Shown here piece after piece: positions 33,852 through 42,140 of a DNA stretch of 64,000 nucleotides. The notes under the pieces are model-generated. The model did no database searches. It had not been told where the DNA came from and saw only the letters and a program-made list of their open reading frames with translations. Each line of letters starts with the position of its first letter. Positions within the stretch are counted from its first letter, which is position 1. The position numbers were made by a program, and so were the translations under genes. This DNA comes from Nocardia stercoris (GTDB lineage Bacteria > Actinomycetota > Actinomycetes > Mycobacteriales > Mycobacteriaceae): positions 1-64,000 of the forward strand of contig NZ_RFFH01000023.1 of assembly GCF_003696265.1 (NCBI RefSeq). Direction: 5' to 3'.

Positions 33852-35495
33852 CTACTTCGTGCTGCTGACGGGTGCGTCCTCGTCCGCGTCGCGGGACTCG
33901 GCGTGCTCCTTGGCCCAGCGGTAGTCGGGCTTACCGGCCGGCGAACGCTTGATCTCGTCGACGAACCACAGGCTGCGCGGCTGCTTGTAGGACGCGATGG
34001 TCTGGGTGAGGATCGGCCGCAGGTCGGCCAGGGTCGGGCGGACCTCGCCACGACACTGCACCACGGCGACCACCCGCTGGCCCCAGCGCTCGTCGGGCAT
34101 GCCGACGACCAGGGCGTCGAAGATCTCCGGGTGCGCCTTGAGGGCACCCTCGACCTCCTCCGGGAAGATCTTCTCGCCACCGGAGTTGATGCTGACCGAA
34201 CCGCGGCCGAGCATGGTGACCGTGCCGTCCTCCTCGACCCGCGCGAAGTCGCCCGGGATCGAGTAGCGCACGCCGTCGAACTCCTTGAAGGTCTCGGCCG
34301 TCTTGACCGGGTCCTTGTAGTAGCCGAGCGGGATGTGGCCGGTGCGGGCCAGCATGCCGATCTCGCCGGAACCGGCCTCGACCGGCTTGCCCTCGGCGGT
34401 GATCACCTTGGTGGCGGCGTCGATCTTGACGCGCGGGCCACCGCCGGTGGAGCCGCCCTTGGTCACGACCGACAGGCCACCGAAGCCGGTTTCCGAGGAG
34501 CCGATCGAGTCGGTGATCAGCGTGTTCGGCAGCAGCTCGAGGTACTTCTCCTTCAGCGCCGGCGAGAACAGGGCCGCGCTGGAGGCCACCGACCACAGGT
34601 TGGTGTGCTTGTAGGGCTCGCCGGTCTCCGGGTTGCCCTCGATGAGCGCGTCGAGCATCGGGCGGGCCATGGCGTCACCGGTGATGAACAGGACGTTGAC
34701 GCCGTGGTTGTCGACGGCCTGCCAGACGCCGTGCCCGCTGAACTCGGGCAGCATGACGACCTTGCCGCCGTCGAAGAGGCTGTGGAAGGTGGCCCACTGC
34801 GAGCCGCCGTGGATCATCGGCGGGATCGGGTACCGGACCAGCTGCGGGTTCTCCGCGCCGACCCGGGACTGCTGGTACTCGTCCTCGATGCGCTCACCGG
34901 TGATGAAGTTGATGCCGCCACCGAGCACGCGCCACACGTCCTCGTGCCGCCACACGACGCCCTTGGGGAAGCCGGTGGTGCCGCCGGTGTAGACCATGAA
35001 CAGGTCGTCAGGCGAACGCGTCTCGAAGTCGCGCTCGCCGTGCGAGGAGGCAAGGGCCGCTTCGTATTCCAGCGAGTCGCCGATCGGCAGGTCGGTGCCG
35101 TCCTCGACCACCAGCACGGTCTTCAGGTGCGGGGTCTTCGGGCGCACGTTGGCGACCTTGTCGCTGTAGCGGCGCTCGTGGATGAGCGCCACCATGTCGG
35201 AGTTCTCCACGAGGTATTGGAGTTCCGCCTCGACGTAGCGGTAGTTCACGTTCACCATCACGGCCCTGGCCTTGAAGATGGCGAGCATGGCCTCGACGGC
35301 GCCGGGGGTGTTGCGTGCGTACACGCCGACCTTGTCGCCGGGCTTGACGCCGTTGCTGCGCAGCAGGTGCGCGAGCCGGTTCGCCCGGTCCTCCAGTTCG
35401 GCGAAGGTCCACTGGCCGTTTTCGCCGGCGATCGCCACGCGGTCCGGAACGAGATCAACGACGTGTTCGACAAGGTCTGCGATGTTGTAACCCAC
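33852..35495 (-). CDS. fadD19: FadD19, steroid side-chain acyl-CoA ligase
   Basis: The 547-aa ANL-superfamily ligase has the P-loop YTGGTTGFPKGV, IGSSETGFGG, and the A8/hinge region GRGSVSINSGGEKIFPEEVE; SPAGKPDYRWAKE holds the catalytic Lys near the C-terminus. Its sequence closely resembles M. tuberculosis FadD19 (Rv3515c) in recall. FadD19 activates C26-carboxylated 3-oxocholest-4-en-26-oate and related acids to CoA thioesters, and in Rhodococcus is needed for C24-branched sterols. A KstR site lies 11 bp upstream. Confidence 0.93.
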   Translation of the reverse strand: MGYNIADLVEHVVDLVPDRVAIAGENGQWTFAELEDRANRLAHLLRSNGVKPGDKVGVYARNTPGAVEAMLAIFKARAVMVNVNYRYVEAELQYLVENSDMVALIHERRYSDKVANVRPKTPHLKTVLVVEDGTDLPIGDSLEYEAALASSHGERDFETRSPDDLFMVYTGGTTGFPKGVVWRHEDVWRVLGGGINFITGERIEDEYQQSRVGAENPQLVRYPIPPMIHGGSQWATFHSLFDGGKVVMLPEFSGHGVWQAVDNHGVNVLFITGDAMARPMLDALIEGNPETGEPYKHTNLWSVASSAALFSPALKEKYLELLPNTLITDSIGSSETGFGGLSVVTKGGSTGGGPRVKIDAATKVITAEGKPVEAGSGEIGMLARTGHIPLGYYKDPVKTAETFKEFDGVRYSIPGDFARVEEDGTVTMLGRGSVSINSGGEKIFPEEVEGALKAHPEIFDALVVGMPDERWGQRVVAVVQCRGEVRPTLADLRPILTQTIASYKQPRSLWFVDEIKRSPAGKPDYRWAKEHAESRDADEDAPVSSTK

Positions 35496-35505
35496 GCGTC
35501 AAAAT

Positions 35506-35519
35506 TAGAACCTGTTCTC
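35506..35519. promoter_or_regulatory. KstR-like operator upstream of fadD19
   Basis: TAGAACCTGTTCTC contains the AACnnGTT core and differs from TnnAACnnGTTnnA only at the last base. It is 11 bp before the fadD19 start, so the transcript may be nearly leaderless. Confidence 0.7.
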
Positions 35520-35621
35520 GTTGCGCACAAGGTTATGACAGAAGTTCCCGAACTTTTCGTCGCGCGGGCTTCCCAGCCGAGTCGCACGGCAGCGCCGGAG
35601 GGCCCGTGAGCCCACCGGCGC

Positions 35622-35635
35622 TAGAACGCGTTCTA
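35622..35635. promoter_or_regulatory. KstR operator overlapping the end of the LLM oxidoreductase gene
   Basis: TAGAACGCGTTCTA is a perfect 14-bp palindrome matching the KstR consensus. It overlaps the stop codon of the gene ending at 35633 and lies about 127 bp upstream of fadD19, giving fadD19 a second candidate site. Confidence 0.75.
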
Positions 35636-36670
35636 CCCCTCGACAAGAGGTGCCATAAGGCGCAATTGATCCAAATCCCGGACGGTGATCAGCAGCATGG
35701 TGACCCCCGCCTGCTCCCAGCGCTTGATGCCCGCGCGCACCTCTTCGAGGTTGCCCACGATGGCGCACTCGGCGACCATCTCGTCGGGCACCGCGGCGAC
35801 CGCCTCGGCCCGCTTACCGGCCTGGAACAGCGACGAGATCTCGTCGACCGCACTGTCGTAGCCCATCCGCCGGTAGACCCGCTCGTGGAAGTTCATCCCC
35901 GGCGCGCCCATGCCGCCGATGTACCACGCGGTGGCCGGCTTGAGCTTCGCGAGCTCGGTCGCCGGGTCGTCGGTGATCACCACCGGACAATGCGCGGCAA
36001 CCTCGAAGTCGGCCCGGCTGCGGCGGGCGCCCTCGCGGGCGAAACCCTCGTCGAGCCACTCGTCGTACATCCCGGCCAGGCGCGGGGCGTAGTAGATGGC
36101 GAGCCAGCCGTCGGCGATCTCGGCGGTCATGGCCACATTCTTCGGACCCTCGGATCCGAGCCAAATGGGCAGGTCAGCGCGCAGCGGATGGGTGATCGAC
36201 TTGAGCGGCTTGCCGAGACCGGTCGCGCCGGGGCCGTCGTAGGGCAGCCGGATCTGCGCCCCGTCGTTGATCACCGCAGCCTCGCGCGCGAGCACCTTCC
36301 GGATGACTCCGACGTACTCCCGGGTCCGCTGCAACGGCTTGGCGAACGGCTGGCCGTACCAGCCTTCCACCACCTGCGGGCCGGATACGCCGAGCCCGAG
36401 AATGTGCCGGCCGTTGCTGAGGTGATCCATCGTCAGGGCCGTCATGGCCGTGGATGCCGCGGTCCGCGCCGACAGCTGGACGACCGCCGTGCCCAGCCGC
36501 ACCCGCTGGGTCTGCGAGCCCCACCAGGCCAGCGGCGTGAAGGCGTCCGACCCCCACGACTCGGCCGTGAACACCGCGTCGAAGCCGATCGACTCGGCCT
36601 CCTGAATCATCGGCACCGCGGCGTGCGGCGGTTGCGCACCCCAATATCCGAGTTGCAGTCCTAACCGCAC
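35633..36670 (-). CDS. LLM-class F420-dependent oxidoreductase (Rv3520c-like)
   Basis: The 345-aa protein is a luciferase-like TIM barrel: MRLGLQLGYWGAQPPHAAVP at the N-terminus, AVFTAESWGSDAFTPLAWWG, and GLGVSGPQVVEGWYGQPFA. This is typical of F420-dependent enzymes such as Rv3520c, which sits in the same region of the M. tuberculosis cholesterol cluster. It probably reduces or oxidises a sterol-derived intermediate using F420; the exact step is not known to me. It diverges from the DUF35-like gene at 36731 with a KstR-like site between. Confidence 0.87.
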   Translation of the reverse strand: MRLGLQLGYWGAQPPHAAVPMIQEAESIGFDAVFTAESWGSDAFTPLAWWGSQTQRVRLGTAVVQLSARTAASTAMTALTMDHLSNGRHILGLGVSGPQVVEGWYGQPFAKPLQRTREYVGVIRKVLAREAAVINDGAQIRLPYDGPGATGLGKPLKSITHPLRADLPIWLGSEGPKNVAMTAEIADGWLAIYYAPRLAGMYDEWLDEGFAREGARRSRADFEVAAHCPVVITDDPATELAKLKPATAWYIGGMGAPGMNFHERVYRRMGYDSAVDEISSLFQAGKRAEAVAAVPDEMVAECAIVGNLEEVRAGIKRWEQAGVTMLLITVRDLDQLRLMAPLVEG

Positions 36671-36707
36671 TTCATGCTCCTTCCGAGCCAGCTCTTGCCA
36701 CCAGAAT

Positions 36708-36721
36708 AAGAACCTGTTCTA
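36708..36721. promoter_or_regulatory. KstR-like operator between LLM oxidoreductase and DUF35-like gene
   Basis: AAGAACCTGTTCTA contains the AACnnGTT core with a final A; only the first base differs from consensus T. It sits in the 60-bp divergent gap, so one site may control both directions (LLM gene and the DUF35-ltp4-ltp3 operon). Confidence 0.7.
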
Positions 36722-36730
36722 CTCGAAATC

Positions 36731-37729
36731 GTGAATTCGGGTAAACAAACGCCTGTAGCGACCGTAGAGACGGACAGCCCGGACGTGCTCGCCGCCGAGC
36801 TACGGATGGCCTTCGACTACACCCGCTCGGTCGGACCGGTCATCGGCCGCTTCCTGACCGCCCTGCGGGCCGGGCAGATTCTGGGCGTACGCGGATCGGA
36901 CGGCCGGGTCATCGTGCCACCGTCGGAATACGATCCGGTGACCGCCGCGCCGCTGGACGACTTCGTCGAGGTCGCGACCACCGGCACGGTGCGCTCGTGG
37001 TCCTGGGTGGCGCGGCCGCTGCCCGGCCAGCCGTTCGACCGTCCGTTCGGCTACGTGCTGGTCCGCCTCGACGGCGCCGACACCGACCTGCTGCACGCGA
37101 TCGACGTGGCCTCGCCGGACGAGCTGAGCGTGGGCATGCGGGTGCGGGTGCGCTGGGCCGCCGAGCGCAAGGGCTCGATCCAGGACATCGCGTGCTTCGA
37201 ACCCGGTGACACCGCGGTCGCGGCACCAGCGAACCCGGACGCCGACACCGAACCGGTCACCGGCATCGTGACGCCGATCGACTTGCGCTACAAGCACACC
37301 GCCTCCCCGGAGGAGTCGACCTATCTGCGCGGCCTGGCCGAGGGCAAGCTGCTGGGCGCCCGCTCGGCGGGTGGCAACGTGTACTTCCCGCCGCGTGGCG
37401 CGGACCCGATCGACGGTCAGCCCACGAAGGACTTCGTCGAACTGCCCGACACCGGCACCGTCACCACGTTCTGCATCGTGAACGTGCCCTTCATGGGTCA
37501 GCGGGTGAAGCCGCCGTACGTGGCCGCCTATGTCCTGCTCGACGGCGCGGACATCCCTGTGCTGCACCGGGTTCTGGGCATCGACCCGGCCGAGGTGCGC
37601 ATGGGCCTGCGGGTGAAGGCGGTGTGGAAGCCTCGCGAGGAGTGGGGCCACACGGCGGAGAACCTGGACCACTTCGCGCCGAGCGGGGAACCGGACGCCG
37701 ACTACGCGACTTTCGCGCGCCACCTCTAG
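36731..37729 (+). CDS. Tandem DUF35/OB-fold protein (Rv3521-like)
   Basis: The 332-aa protein contains two copies of one domain (about 35-165 and 195-325), each with a GxxLGxR-type strand, a PP-x(3-4)-D-P segment, FVEx(2-3)TGTV and a gap to GYVLVRLDGAD / AAYVLLDGADIP followed by LHxxxxxxPxEx-x-GxRV. This is the DUF35 OB fold, here without visible CxxC zinc ligands. DUF35 proteins partner thiolase-like aldolases (as ChsH2 with Ltp2). It is 15 bp upstream of ltp4 in the same operon. GTG at 36731 is the likely start. Confidence 0.85.
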   Translation: MNSGKQTPVATVETDSPDVLAAELRMAFDYTRSVGPVIGRFLTALRAGQILGVRGSDGRVIVPPSEYDPVTAAPLDDFVEVATTGTVRSWSWVARPLPGQPFDRPFGYVLVRLDGADTDLLHAIDVASPDELSVGMRVRVRWAAERKGSIQDIACFEPGDTAVAAPANPDADTEPVTGIVTPIDLRYKHTASPEESTYLRGLAEGKLLGARSAGGNVYFPPRGADPIDGQPTKDFVELPDTGTVTTFCIVNVPFMGQRVKPPYVAAYVLLDGADIPVLHRVLGIDPAEVRMGLRVKAVWKPREEWGHTAENLDHFAPSGEPDADYATFARHL

Positions 37730-37744
37730 AAGGATGCGATTCCA

Positions 37745-38794
37745 TTGAGTGACAACTTCCCCGACGTCGCGATCGTCGGCTTCGCGCATGCGCCGCATGT
37801 GCCTGAGACGTTCGGCACCACCAACGGTGTCGAGATGCTCGCCCCCTGTTTCCGTAAGCTCTACGCGGACTTGAACATCGACAACTCCGACATCGGCTTC
37901 TGGTGCTCGGGCTCGTCGGATTACCTTGCCGGACGGGCCTTCTCGTTCATCTCCGCGATCGACGCGATCGGTGCCGTGCCGCCGATCAACGAGTCGCACG
38001 TCGAGATGGACGCGGCCTGGGCGCTGTTCGAGGCCTACGTCAAGATCCGGTCCGGTCAGGTGGACACCGCCCTGGTGTACGGCTTCGGCAAGCCCTCGGC
38101 GGGCACGCTGCGCCAGGTACTGACCATGCAGACCGACCCGTACCTGACCGCGCCGCTGTGGCCGGACGCCGATTCCATCGCCGGCCTGGCCGCCACGGCC
38201 GGTCTCGCGGCGGGCCGCTGGACCGAGCGGGACCTGGCCGCGGTCACCGCCGCCGACGACGCCGAGATCGAAAACCGTCTCGCCGCACCGTATGTGGCGC
38301 AGCCGCTGCGTGCGCACGACATCGCGCCGATCACCGACGGTGCCGCCGCGATCGTGCTGGCGGCCGGTGACAAGGCCCGTGAGCTGTGCGAGCGCCCGGC
38401 CTGGCTGACCGGTATCGCGCACCGCATCGACACCCCGATGCTGGGCGCGCGTGACCTGTCGACCTCTCCGTCGGCCGCGGCCGCCGCGAAGGCGGCGATC
38501 GGCGACGGCAGCACGGAGTTCGACGTGGCCGAGCTGCACGCGCAGTACAGCCACGAGCTGCTGATCCTGCGGGAGGCCCTGGGCCTGACCGACCGCACCC
38601 GGATCAACCCGTCGGGCGGCACGCTGGCCGGGAACCCGATGTTCGCCGCCGGTCTGGAGCGGCTCGGTTACGCGGCCACCGCCATCATGGACGGCTCCGC
38701 CGAGCGTGCCATCGCGCACGCGGCGAGTGGTCCTGCCCTGCAACAGAATCTGGTTGCAACCCTGTCGGCTTCGATCAGTGGGAGTAACTCATGA
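37745..38794 (+). CDS. ltp4: Ltp4, thiolase-fold sterol aldolase subunit
   Basis: The 349-aa SCP-x thiolase-like protein contains ESHVEMDAAWALFEAYVKIR where thiolases have the CxSG nucleophile, so the catalytic Cys is missing. ITDGAAAIVLAA and NPSGGTLAGNPMFAAGLERL are family motifs. The start is TTG at 37745 with AAGGA upstream. In Rhodococcus ltp3 and ltp4 are needed for removing C24-branched side chains, probably by retro-aldol cleavage. It ends with a stop that overlaps the start of a 26-codon ORF (ATGA). Confidence 0.9.
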   Translation: MSDNFPDVAIVGFAHAPHVPETFGTTNGVEMLAPCFRKLYADLNIDNSDIGFWCSGSSDYLAGRAFSFISAIDAIGAVPPINESHVEMDAAWALFEAYVKIRSGQVDTALVYGFGKPSAGTLRQVLTMQTDPYLTAPLWPDADSIAGLAATAGLAAGRWTERDLAAVTAADDAEIENRLAAPYVAQPLRAHDIAPITDGAAAIVLAAGDKARELCERPAWLTGIAHRIDTPMLGARDLSTSPSAAAAAKAAIGDGSTEFDVAELHAQYSHELLILREALGLTDRTRINPSGGTLAGNPMFAAGLERLGYAATAIMDGSAERAIAHAASGPALQQNLVATLSASISGSNS

Positions 38795-38871
38795 GCGAAC
38801 GGAGTGAGCGAATCATGAGCCAGCGTGCCCGGCACATGACGGAGCCGAGCGTCAGCGAGGCGCAGTCATGA
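38791..38871 (+). repeat. MIRU-like coupled mini-ORF between ltp4 and ltp3
   Basis: A 26-codon ORF (MSERSERIMSQRARHMTEPS, then VSEAQS) begins at an ATG overlapping the ltp4 stop (ATGA at 38791-38794) and ends at a TGA overlapping the ltp3 start (ATGA at 38868-38871). The DNA GAGCGAACGGAGTGAGCGAA at its start is repeat-like (GAGCGAAC/GAGTGAGCGA). This double overlap is the defining architecture of mycobacterial interspersed repetitive units (MIRUs), which insert at stop/start overlaps while preserving translational coupling. I cannot say whether other copies exist in this genome. Confidence 0.7.
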
Positions 38872-40025
38872 GTCGTCGTGTAGCGGTGCTGGGCACCGGA
38901 CAGACACATCACGTGACGAAACGCACCGACGTGTCGATGGCCGGCATGATCCGCGAGGCGATCGACCGCGCGCTGATCGATTCCGGGCTGACCATGGCCG
39001 ACATCGACGCCGTCGTGGTCGGTAAGGCGCCCGACCTCTTCGAGGGCGTCATGATGCCGGAGCTGTTCCTCGCCGACTCGATCGGCGCCACCGGCAAGCC
39101 GATGCTGCGCGTGCACACCGCCGGTTCGGTCGGCGCGTCCACCGGTATCGTCGCCGCCAACATGGTGCAGGGCGGCGTGTACGGCCGCGTGCTGGCCGTG
39201 GCGTGGGAGAAGCAGTCGGAATCCAATGCCATGTGGGCACTGTCGAATCCGGTGCCGTTCACCATGCCGGTCGGCGCGGGCGCGGGCGGTTACTTCGCCC
39301 CGCACGTGCGGTCCTACATCCACAAGTCCGGTGCGCCCACGCACATCGGCGCCATGGTCGCGGTGAAGGACCGGCGCGCCGGTGCCCGCAACCCGATGGC
39401 CCACCTGCATCAGCCCGACATCACCGTGGAATCGGTGATGAAGTCGCAGATGCTGTGGGACCCGATCCGGTTCGACGAGACCTGCCCGTCCTCCGACGGC
39501 GCCTGCGCCATCGTCCTCGGCGACGAGGACGCGGCGGCCAAGTCCCCCGGCCAGGTGGCCTGGGTGCACGCCACCGCGATGCGCACCGAGCCGCTGGCCT
39601 ACTCCGGCCGCGACCAGGTGAGCCCGCAGGCCGGCCGGGACGCCGCCGCCGCGCTGTGGAAGCAGGCCGGGATCACCGACCCGTTCACCGAGATCGACGC
39701 GGCCGAGATCTACGTGCCGTTCTCGTGGTTCGAGCCGATGTGGCTGGAGAACCTCGGCTTCGCCGCGGAGCACGAGGGCTGGAAGCTCACCGAGGCCGGG
39801 GAGACCGCTCCCGATGGCCGGCTGCCGGTGAACCCGTCGGGCGGCGTGCTGTGCTCGAACCCGATCGGCGCCTCCGGCATGATCCGGATCGCCGAGTCGG
39901 CCCGGCAGGTCATGGGCCGCGCCGAGGACCATCAGGTCGACGGTGCGCGCAAGGCCTTCGGGCACGCGTACGGCGGTGGGTCGCAGTACTTCTCGATGTG
40001 GGTCGTGGGGAGCGAGAAGCCGTGA
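38868..40025 (+). CDS. ltp3: Ltp3, thiolase-fold sterol aldolase subunit
   Basis: The 385-aa SCP-x-type thiolase homologue contains VHTAGSVGASTGIVAANMV at the position of the thiolase nucleophile, so the reactive Cys is replaced and true thiolase activity is unlikely. DETCPSSDGACAIVLGDED and NPSGGVLCSNPIGASGMIRI are typical. With Ltp4 and the tandem DUF35 protein it likely forms an aldolase complex for side-chain release in C24-branched sterols. Its stop overlaps the start of the next gene (GTGA). Confidence 0.92.
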   Translation: MSRRVAVLGTGQTHHVTKRTDVSMAGMIREAIDRALIDSGLTMADIDAVVVGKAPDLFEGVMMPELFLADSIGATGKPMLRVHTAGSVGASTGIVAANMVQGGVYGRVLAVAWEKQSESNAMWALSNPVPFTMPVGAGAGGYFAPHVRSYIHKSGAPTHIGAMVAVKDRRAGARNPMAHLHQPDITVESVMKSQMLWDPIRFDETCPSSDGACAIVLGDEDAAAKSPGQVAWVHATAMRTEPLAYSGRDQVSPQAGRDAAAALWKQAGITDPFTEIDAAEIYVPFSWFEPMWLENLGFAAEHEGWKLTEAGETAPDGRLPVNPSGGVLCSNPIGASGMIRIAESARQVMGRAEDHQVDGARKAFGHAYGGGSQYFSMWVVGSEKP

Positions 40026-40450
40026 GCGGCGAACATCCGGCCGTGGTGGCGGGACTCGCCTCGCAGCAGGCCGTGCGGGCGCGGAACAAGGACGCGTGGC
40101 TGGACCTGTTCGCCGCGGACGGCAAGGTCGAGGACCCGATCGGCCCCTCCCCCTTCGACCCGGAGGGTGTCGGCCATCAGGGCCGGGAGGCGATCGGCGC
40201 GTTCTGGGACAAGGCGATCGCGCCCACCACGGAGATCGAGTTCCTGTTCGGCGACAAGTTCGCCTGCGGGTCCGAGGTCGCCTTCACCGGGCTGATCCGG
40301 ACCCACATGGGCGGTCAGCTGATCGACGCCGAGGGCGTGTTCACCTACAAGGTGGACGCCGACGGCAAGATCCTCGCGCTGCGCGCGTTCTGGGAACTGG
40401 AGCGGGCCATGGCCACGTTCCGGCCCGACGAAAAAGCGACCGTGGAATAG
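40022..40450 (+). CDS. SnoaL/ketosteroid-isomerase-like protein (Rv0760c-like)
   Basis: The 142-aa NTF2-fold protein has KDAWLDLFAADGKVEDPIGP, GREAIGAFWDKAI and VFTYKVDADGKILALRAFWE, closely resembling M. tuberculosis Rv0760c, a steroid-isomerase-like protein, from memory. It may bind or isomerise a steroid enone. GTG at 40022 overlaps the ltp3 stop by four bases, so it is the last gene of the DUF35-ltp4-ltp3 operon; terminator-like hairpins follow. Confidence 0.88.
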   Translation: MSGEHPAVVAGLASQQAVRARNKDAWLDLFAADGKVEDPIGPSPFDPEGVGHQGREAIGAFWDKAIAPTTEIEFLFGDKFACGSEVAFTGLIRTHMGGQLIDAEGVFTYKVDADGKILALRAFWELERAMATFRPDEKATVE

Positions 40451-40469
40451 ATTCCACCGCAACGAAATT

Positions 40470-40496
40470 CGCCGCCCTCGAAATTCGGGGGCGGCG
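40470..40496 (+). terminator. Intrinsic terminator after the ltp operon
   Basis: CGCCGCCC (40470-40477) pairs with GGGCGGCG, with inner CGAA/TTCG pairing, and is followed by ATTTCCGTTTC. It is 20 bp past the stop of the ketosteroid-isomerase-like gene. Confidence 0.75.
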
Positions 40497-40558
40497 ATTT
40501 CCGTTTCACCCGCCGGTCGAATTCGGCGCGGCGAAAACGACGGTGGGCGGACGAAGAC

Positions 40559-40599
40559 GTGCGAGAAGCCGCACCCTCGTGGGGAGCGGCTCCTCGCAC
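40559..40599. repeat. 14-bp-arm inverted repeat in the ksi/cyp125 convergent gap
   Basis: GTGCGAGAAGCCGC (40559-40572) is complementary to GCGGCTCCTCGCAC (40586-40599) with one mismatch. The 292-bp gap 40451-40742 between two convergent operons otherwise holds only the terminator at 40470; the rest is Arg/Gly-coding-like but has no supported gene. Confidence 0.6.
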
Positions 40600-40742
40600 G
40601 GATTTTCGCCGGGCACACCGGTTCTCGCGTGTGCCACGAACTTTCAGCGTCGGCGGCGGCCGGCGCGGCGCACGGCGGTCGGACTCGCCGACCGGCGCAC
40701 CGGCCCGGCGCGCACCACGCTGGGGCCTGCGTCAGGTAGTGA

Positions 40743-42014
40743 CTAGTGCTTGACCGGGCAGCCGTTGCCGGTGAAGTCCATCGGGTATTCCTTGATGGCG
40801 TTCAGCCAGCCGGACTGCAGCCGGCGCGGGTCGCCGATCGCGGTGATGTTCGGCAGGTGGTCGGCGATCGCGTTGAAGATCAGGTCGATCTCCATGCGGG
40901 CCAGGTTGGCGCCGATGCAGTAGTGCGCGCCGGTGCCGCCGAAGGACAGGTGCGGGTTCGGGTCACGCAGGATGTCGAACTTCAGCGGGTCGGTGAACAC
41001 GTCCTCGTCGAAGTTGGCGGCGCGGTAGTTCATGACCACCCGGTCGCCCTTCTTGATCTGCACACCACCGACCTCGGTGTCCTCCAAGGCGGTGCGCTGG
41101 AAGGCGCTCACCGGGGTGGCCCAGCGGATGATCTCGTCGGCGGCGGTCTTGGGGCGCTGCTCCTTGTAGATCTCCCACTGGTCGGGGTGCTCCATGAAGG
41201 CCATCATGCCCTGGGTGATGGCGTTGCGCGTGGTCTCGTTGCCGGCCACGGCCAGCAGGATCACGAAGAAGCCGAACTCCTCCGAGGTCAGCGATTCACC
41301 GTTGACGTCGGCGTTGACCAGCGCGGTGGCGATGTCGGTCTCCGGGTTGGCCTTGCGGGCCTCGGCCATCTGGTACGCGTAGCCGAGGATCTCGGTGGTG
41401 GCGACCAGCGGGTCGGCGGTGCTGTCCGGGTCGTCGTAACCGGTCATGTCGTTGGACCACTGGAAGAGCTTGCCGCGGTCTTCCTGCGGCACACCGATCA
41501 GCGCGGCGATGGCCTGCAGCGGCAGCTCGGCCGCGACGTTGGTGACGAAGTCGCCGTGGCCGGCCTCCTTGGCGGCGGCCACGATGGACTCGGCGCGCTC
41601 GAGCAGCTCGGCGCGCAGACCGTTGACCACGCGGGGTGTGAAGCCCTTCGAGATCAGCTTGCGCAGCACGGTGTGCTCCGGGGCGTCCTTGTTGAGCATC
41701 AGGATGCGCTGCATGTCGATCTGCTCGCGCTGGATGTCGTCCTGGAACCGCGGGATGGCGGTGTTCTCGTGACTCGAGAAGATCTCGCTGCGCAGCGAGA
41801 CGTCCTTGACATCGGCGTGCTTCGTGATCAGCCAGAAGCCGCCGTCGTGGAAGCCGCCGGACGTACCGGACTGGGCGTTCCACCAGACCGGGGACTGCCG
41901 GCGGATCTTGGCCAACTCTTCTACCGGGATCCCCTCGCGCCACATGACGGGGTCGGTCGAATCGAAGCCGTCCGGCAAGCCGTCGATCGGACATGAGGCA
42001 TGGACTTGAGCCAC
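40743..42014 (-). CDS. cyp125: Cytochrome P450 CYP125 (steroid C26 monooxygenase)
   Basis: The 423-aa P450 has the I-helix motif AVAGNETTRNAI, the EIIRWATPV ExxR-type K helix, and the heme-binding loop FGGTGAHYCIGANLAR. Sequence and length match CYP125 (Rv3545c), which hydroxylates and carboxylates cholest-4-en-3-one at C26 to start side-chain degradation. It diverges from fadA5, as in M. tuberculosis; two KstR-like sites lie in the gap. Fdx FdxD may be its electron donor. Confidence 0.96.
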   Translation of the reverse strand: MAQVHASCPIDGLPDGFDSTDPVMWREGIPVEELAKIRRQSPVWWNAQSGTSGGFHDGGFWLITKHADVKDVSLRSEIFSSHENTAIPRFQDDIQREQIDMQRILMLNKDAPEHTVLRKLISKGFTPRVVNGLRAELLERAESIVAAAKEAGHGDFVTNVAAELPLQAIAALIGVPQEDRGKLFQWSNDMTGYDDPDSTADPLVATTEILGYAYQMAEARKANPETDIATALVNADVNGESLTSEEFGFFVILLAVAGNETTRNAITQGMMAFMEHPDQWEIYKEQRPKTAADEIIRWATPVSAFQRTALEDTEVGGVQIKKGDRVVMNYRAANFDEDVFTDPLKFDILRDPNPHLSFGGTGAHYCIGANLARMEIDLIFNAIADHLPNITAIGDPRRLQSGWLNAIKEYPMDFTGNGCPVKH

Positions 42015-42034
42015 GGAAGCTCCCTTCGAAAAAC

Positions 42035-42048
42035 TGGAACACGTTCTA
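42035..42048. promoter_or_regulatory. KstR operator upstream of cyp125
   Basis: TGGAACACGTTCTA matches TnnAACnnGTTnnA exactly. It lies 21 bp before the cyp125 start in the divergent cyp125-fadA5 gap. Confidence 0.8.
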
Positions 42049-42111
42049 CACTTATTGAAGCACGGGCGGGGCTGCCAGTGAAGAGTATGGCCATCTACCG
42101 CCCGTGACAGG

Positions 42112-42125
42112 GAGAACTTGTTTCA
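42112..42125. promoter_or_regulatory. KstR-like operator upstream of fadA5
   Basis: GAGAACTTGTTTCA has the AACnnGTT core and final A; only the first base is off consensus. It ends 16 bp before the fadA5 start, giving each divergent gene its own site. Confidence 0.7.
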
Positions 42126-42140
42126 ATTCTAAGGAGAATC

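Noticed and set aside
38791..38871. Treating the 26-codon ORF as an ordinary small gene
   Set aside because: The peptide is Ser/Arg/Glu-rich, the DNA is repeat-like, and the double overlap fits a MIRU better than a conserved peptide gene.
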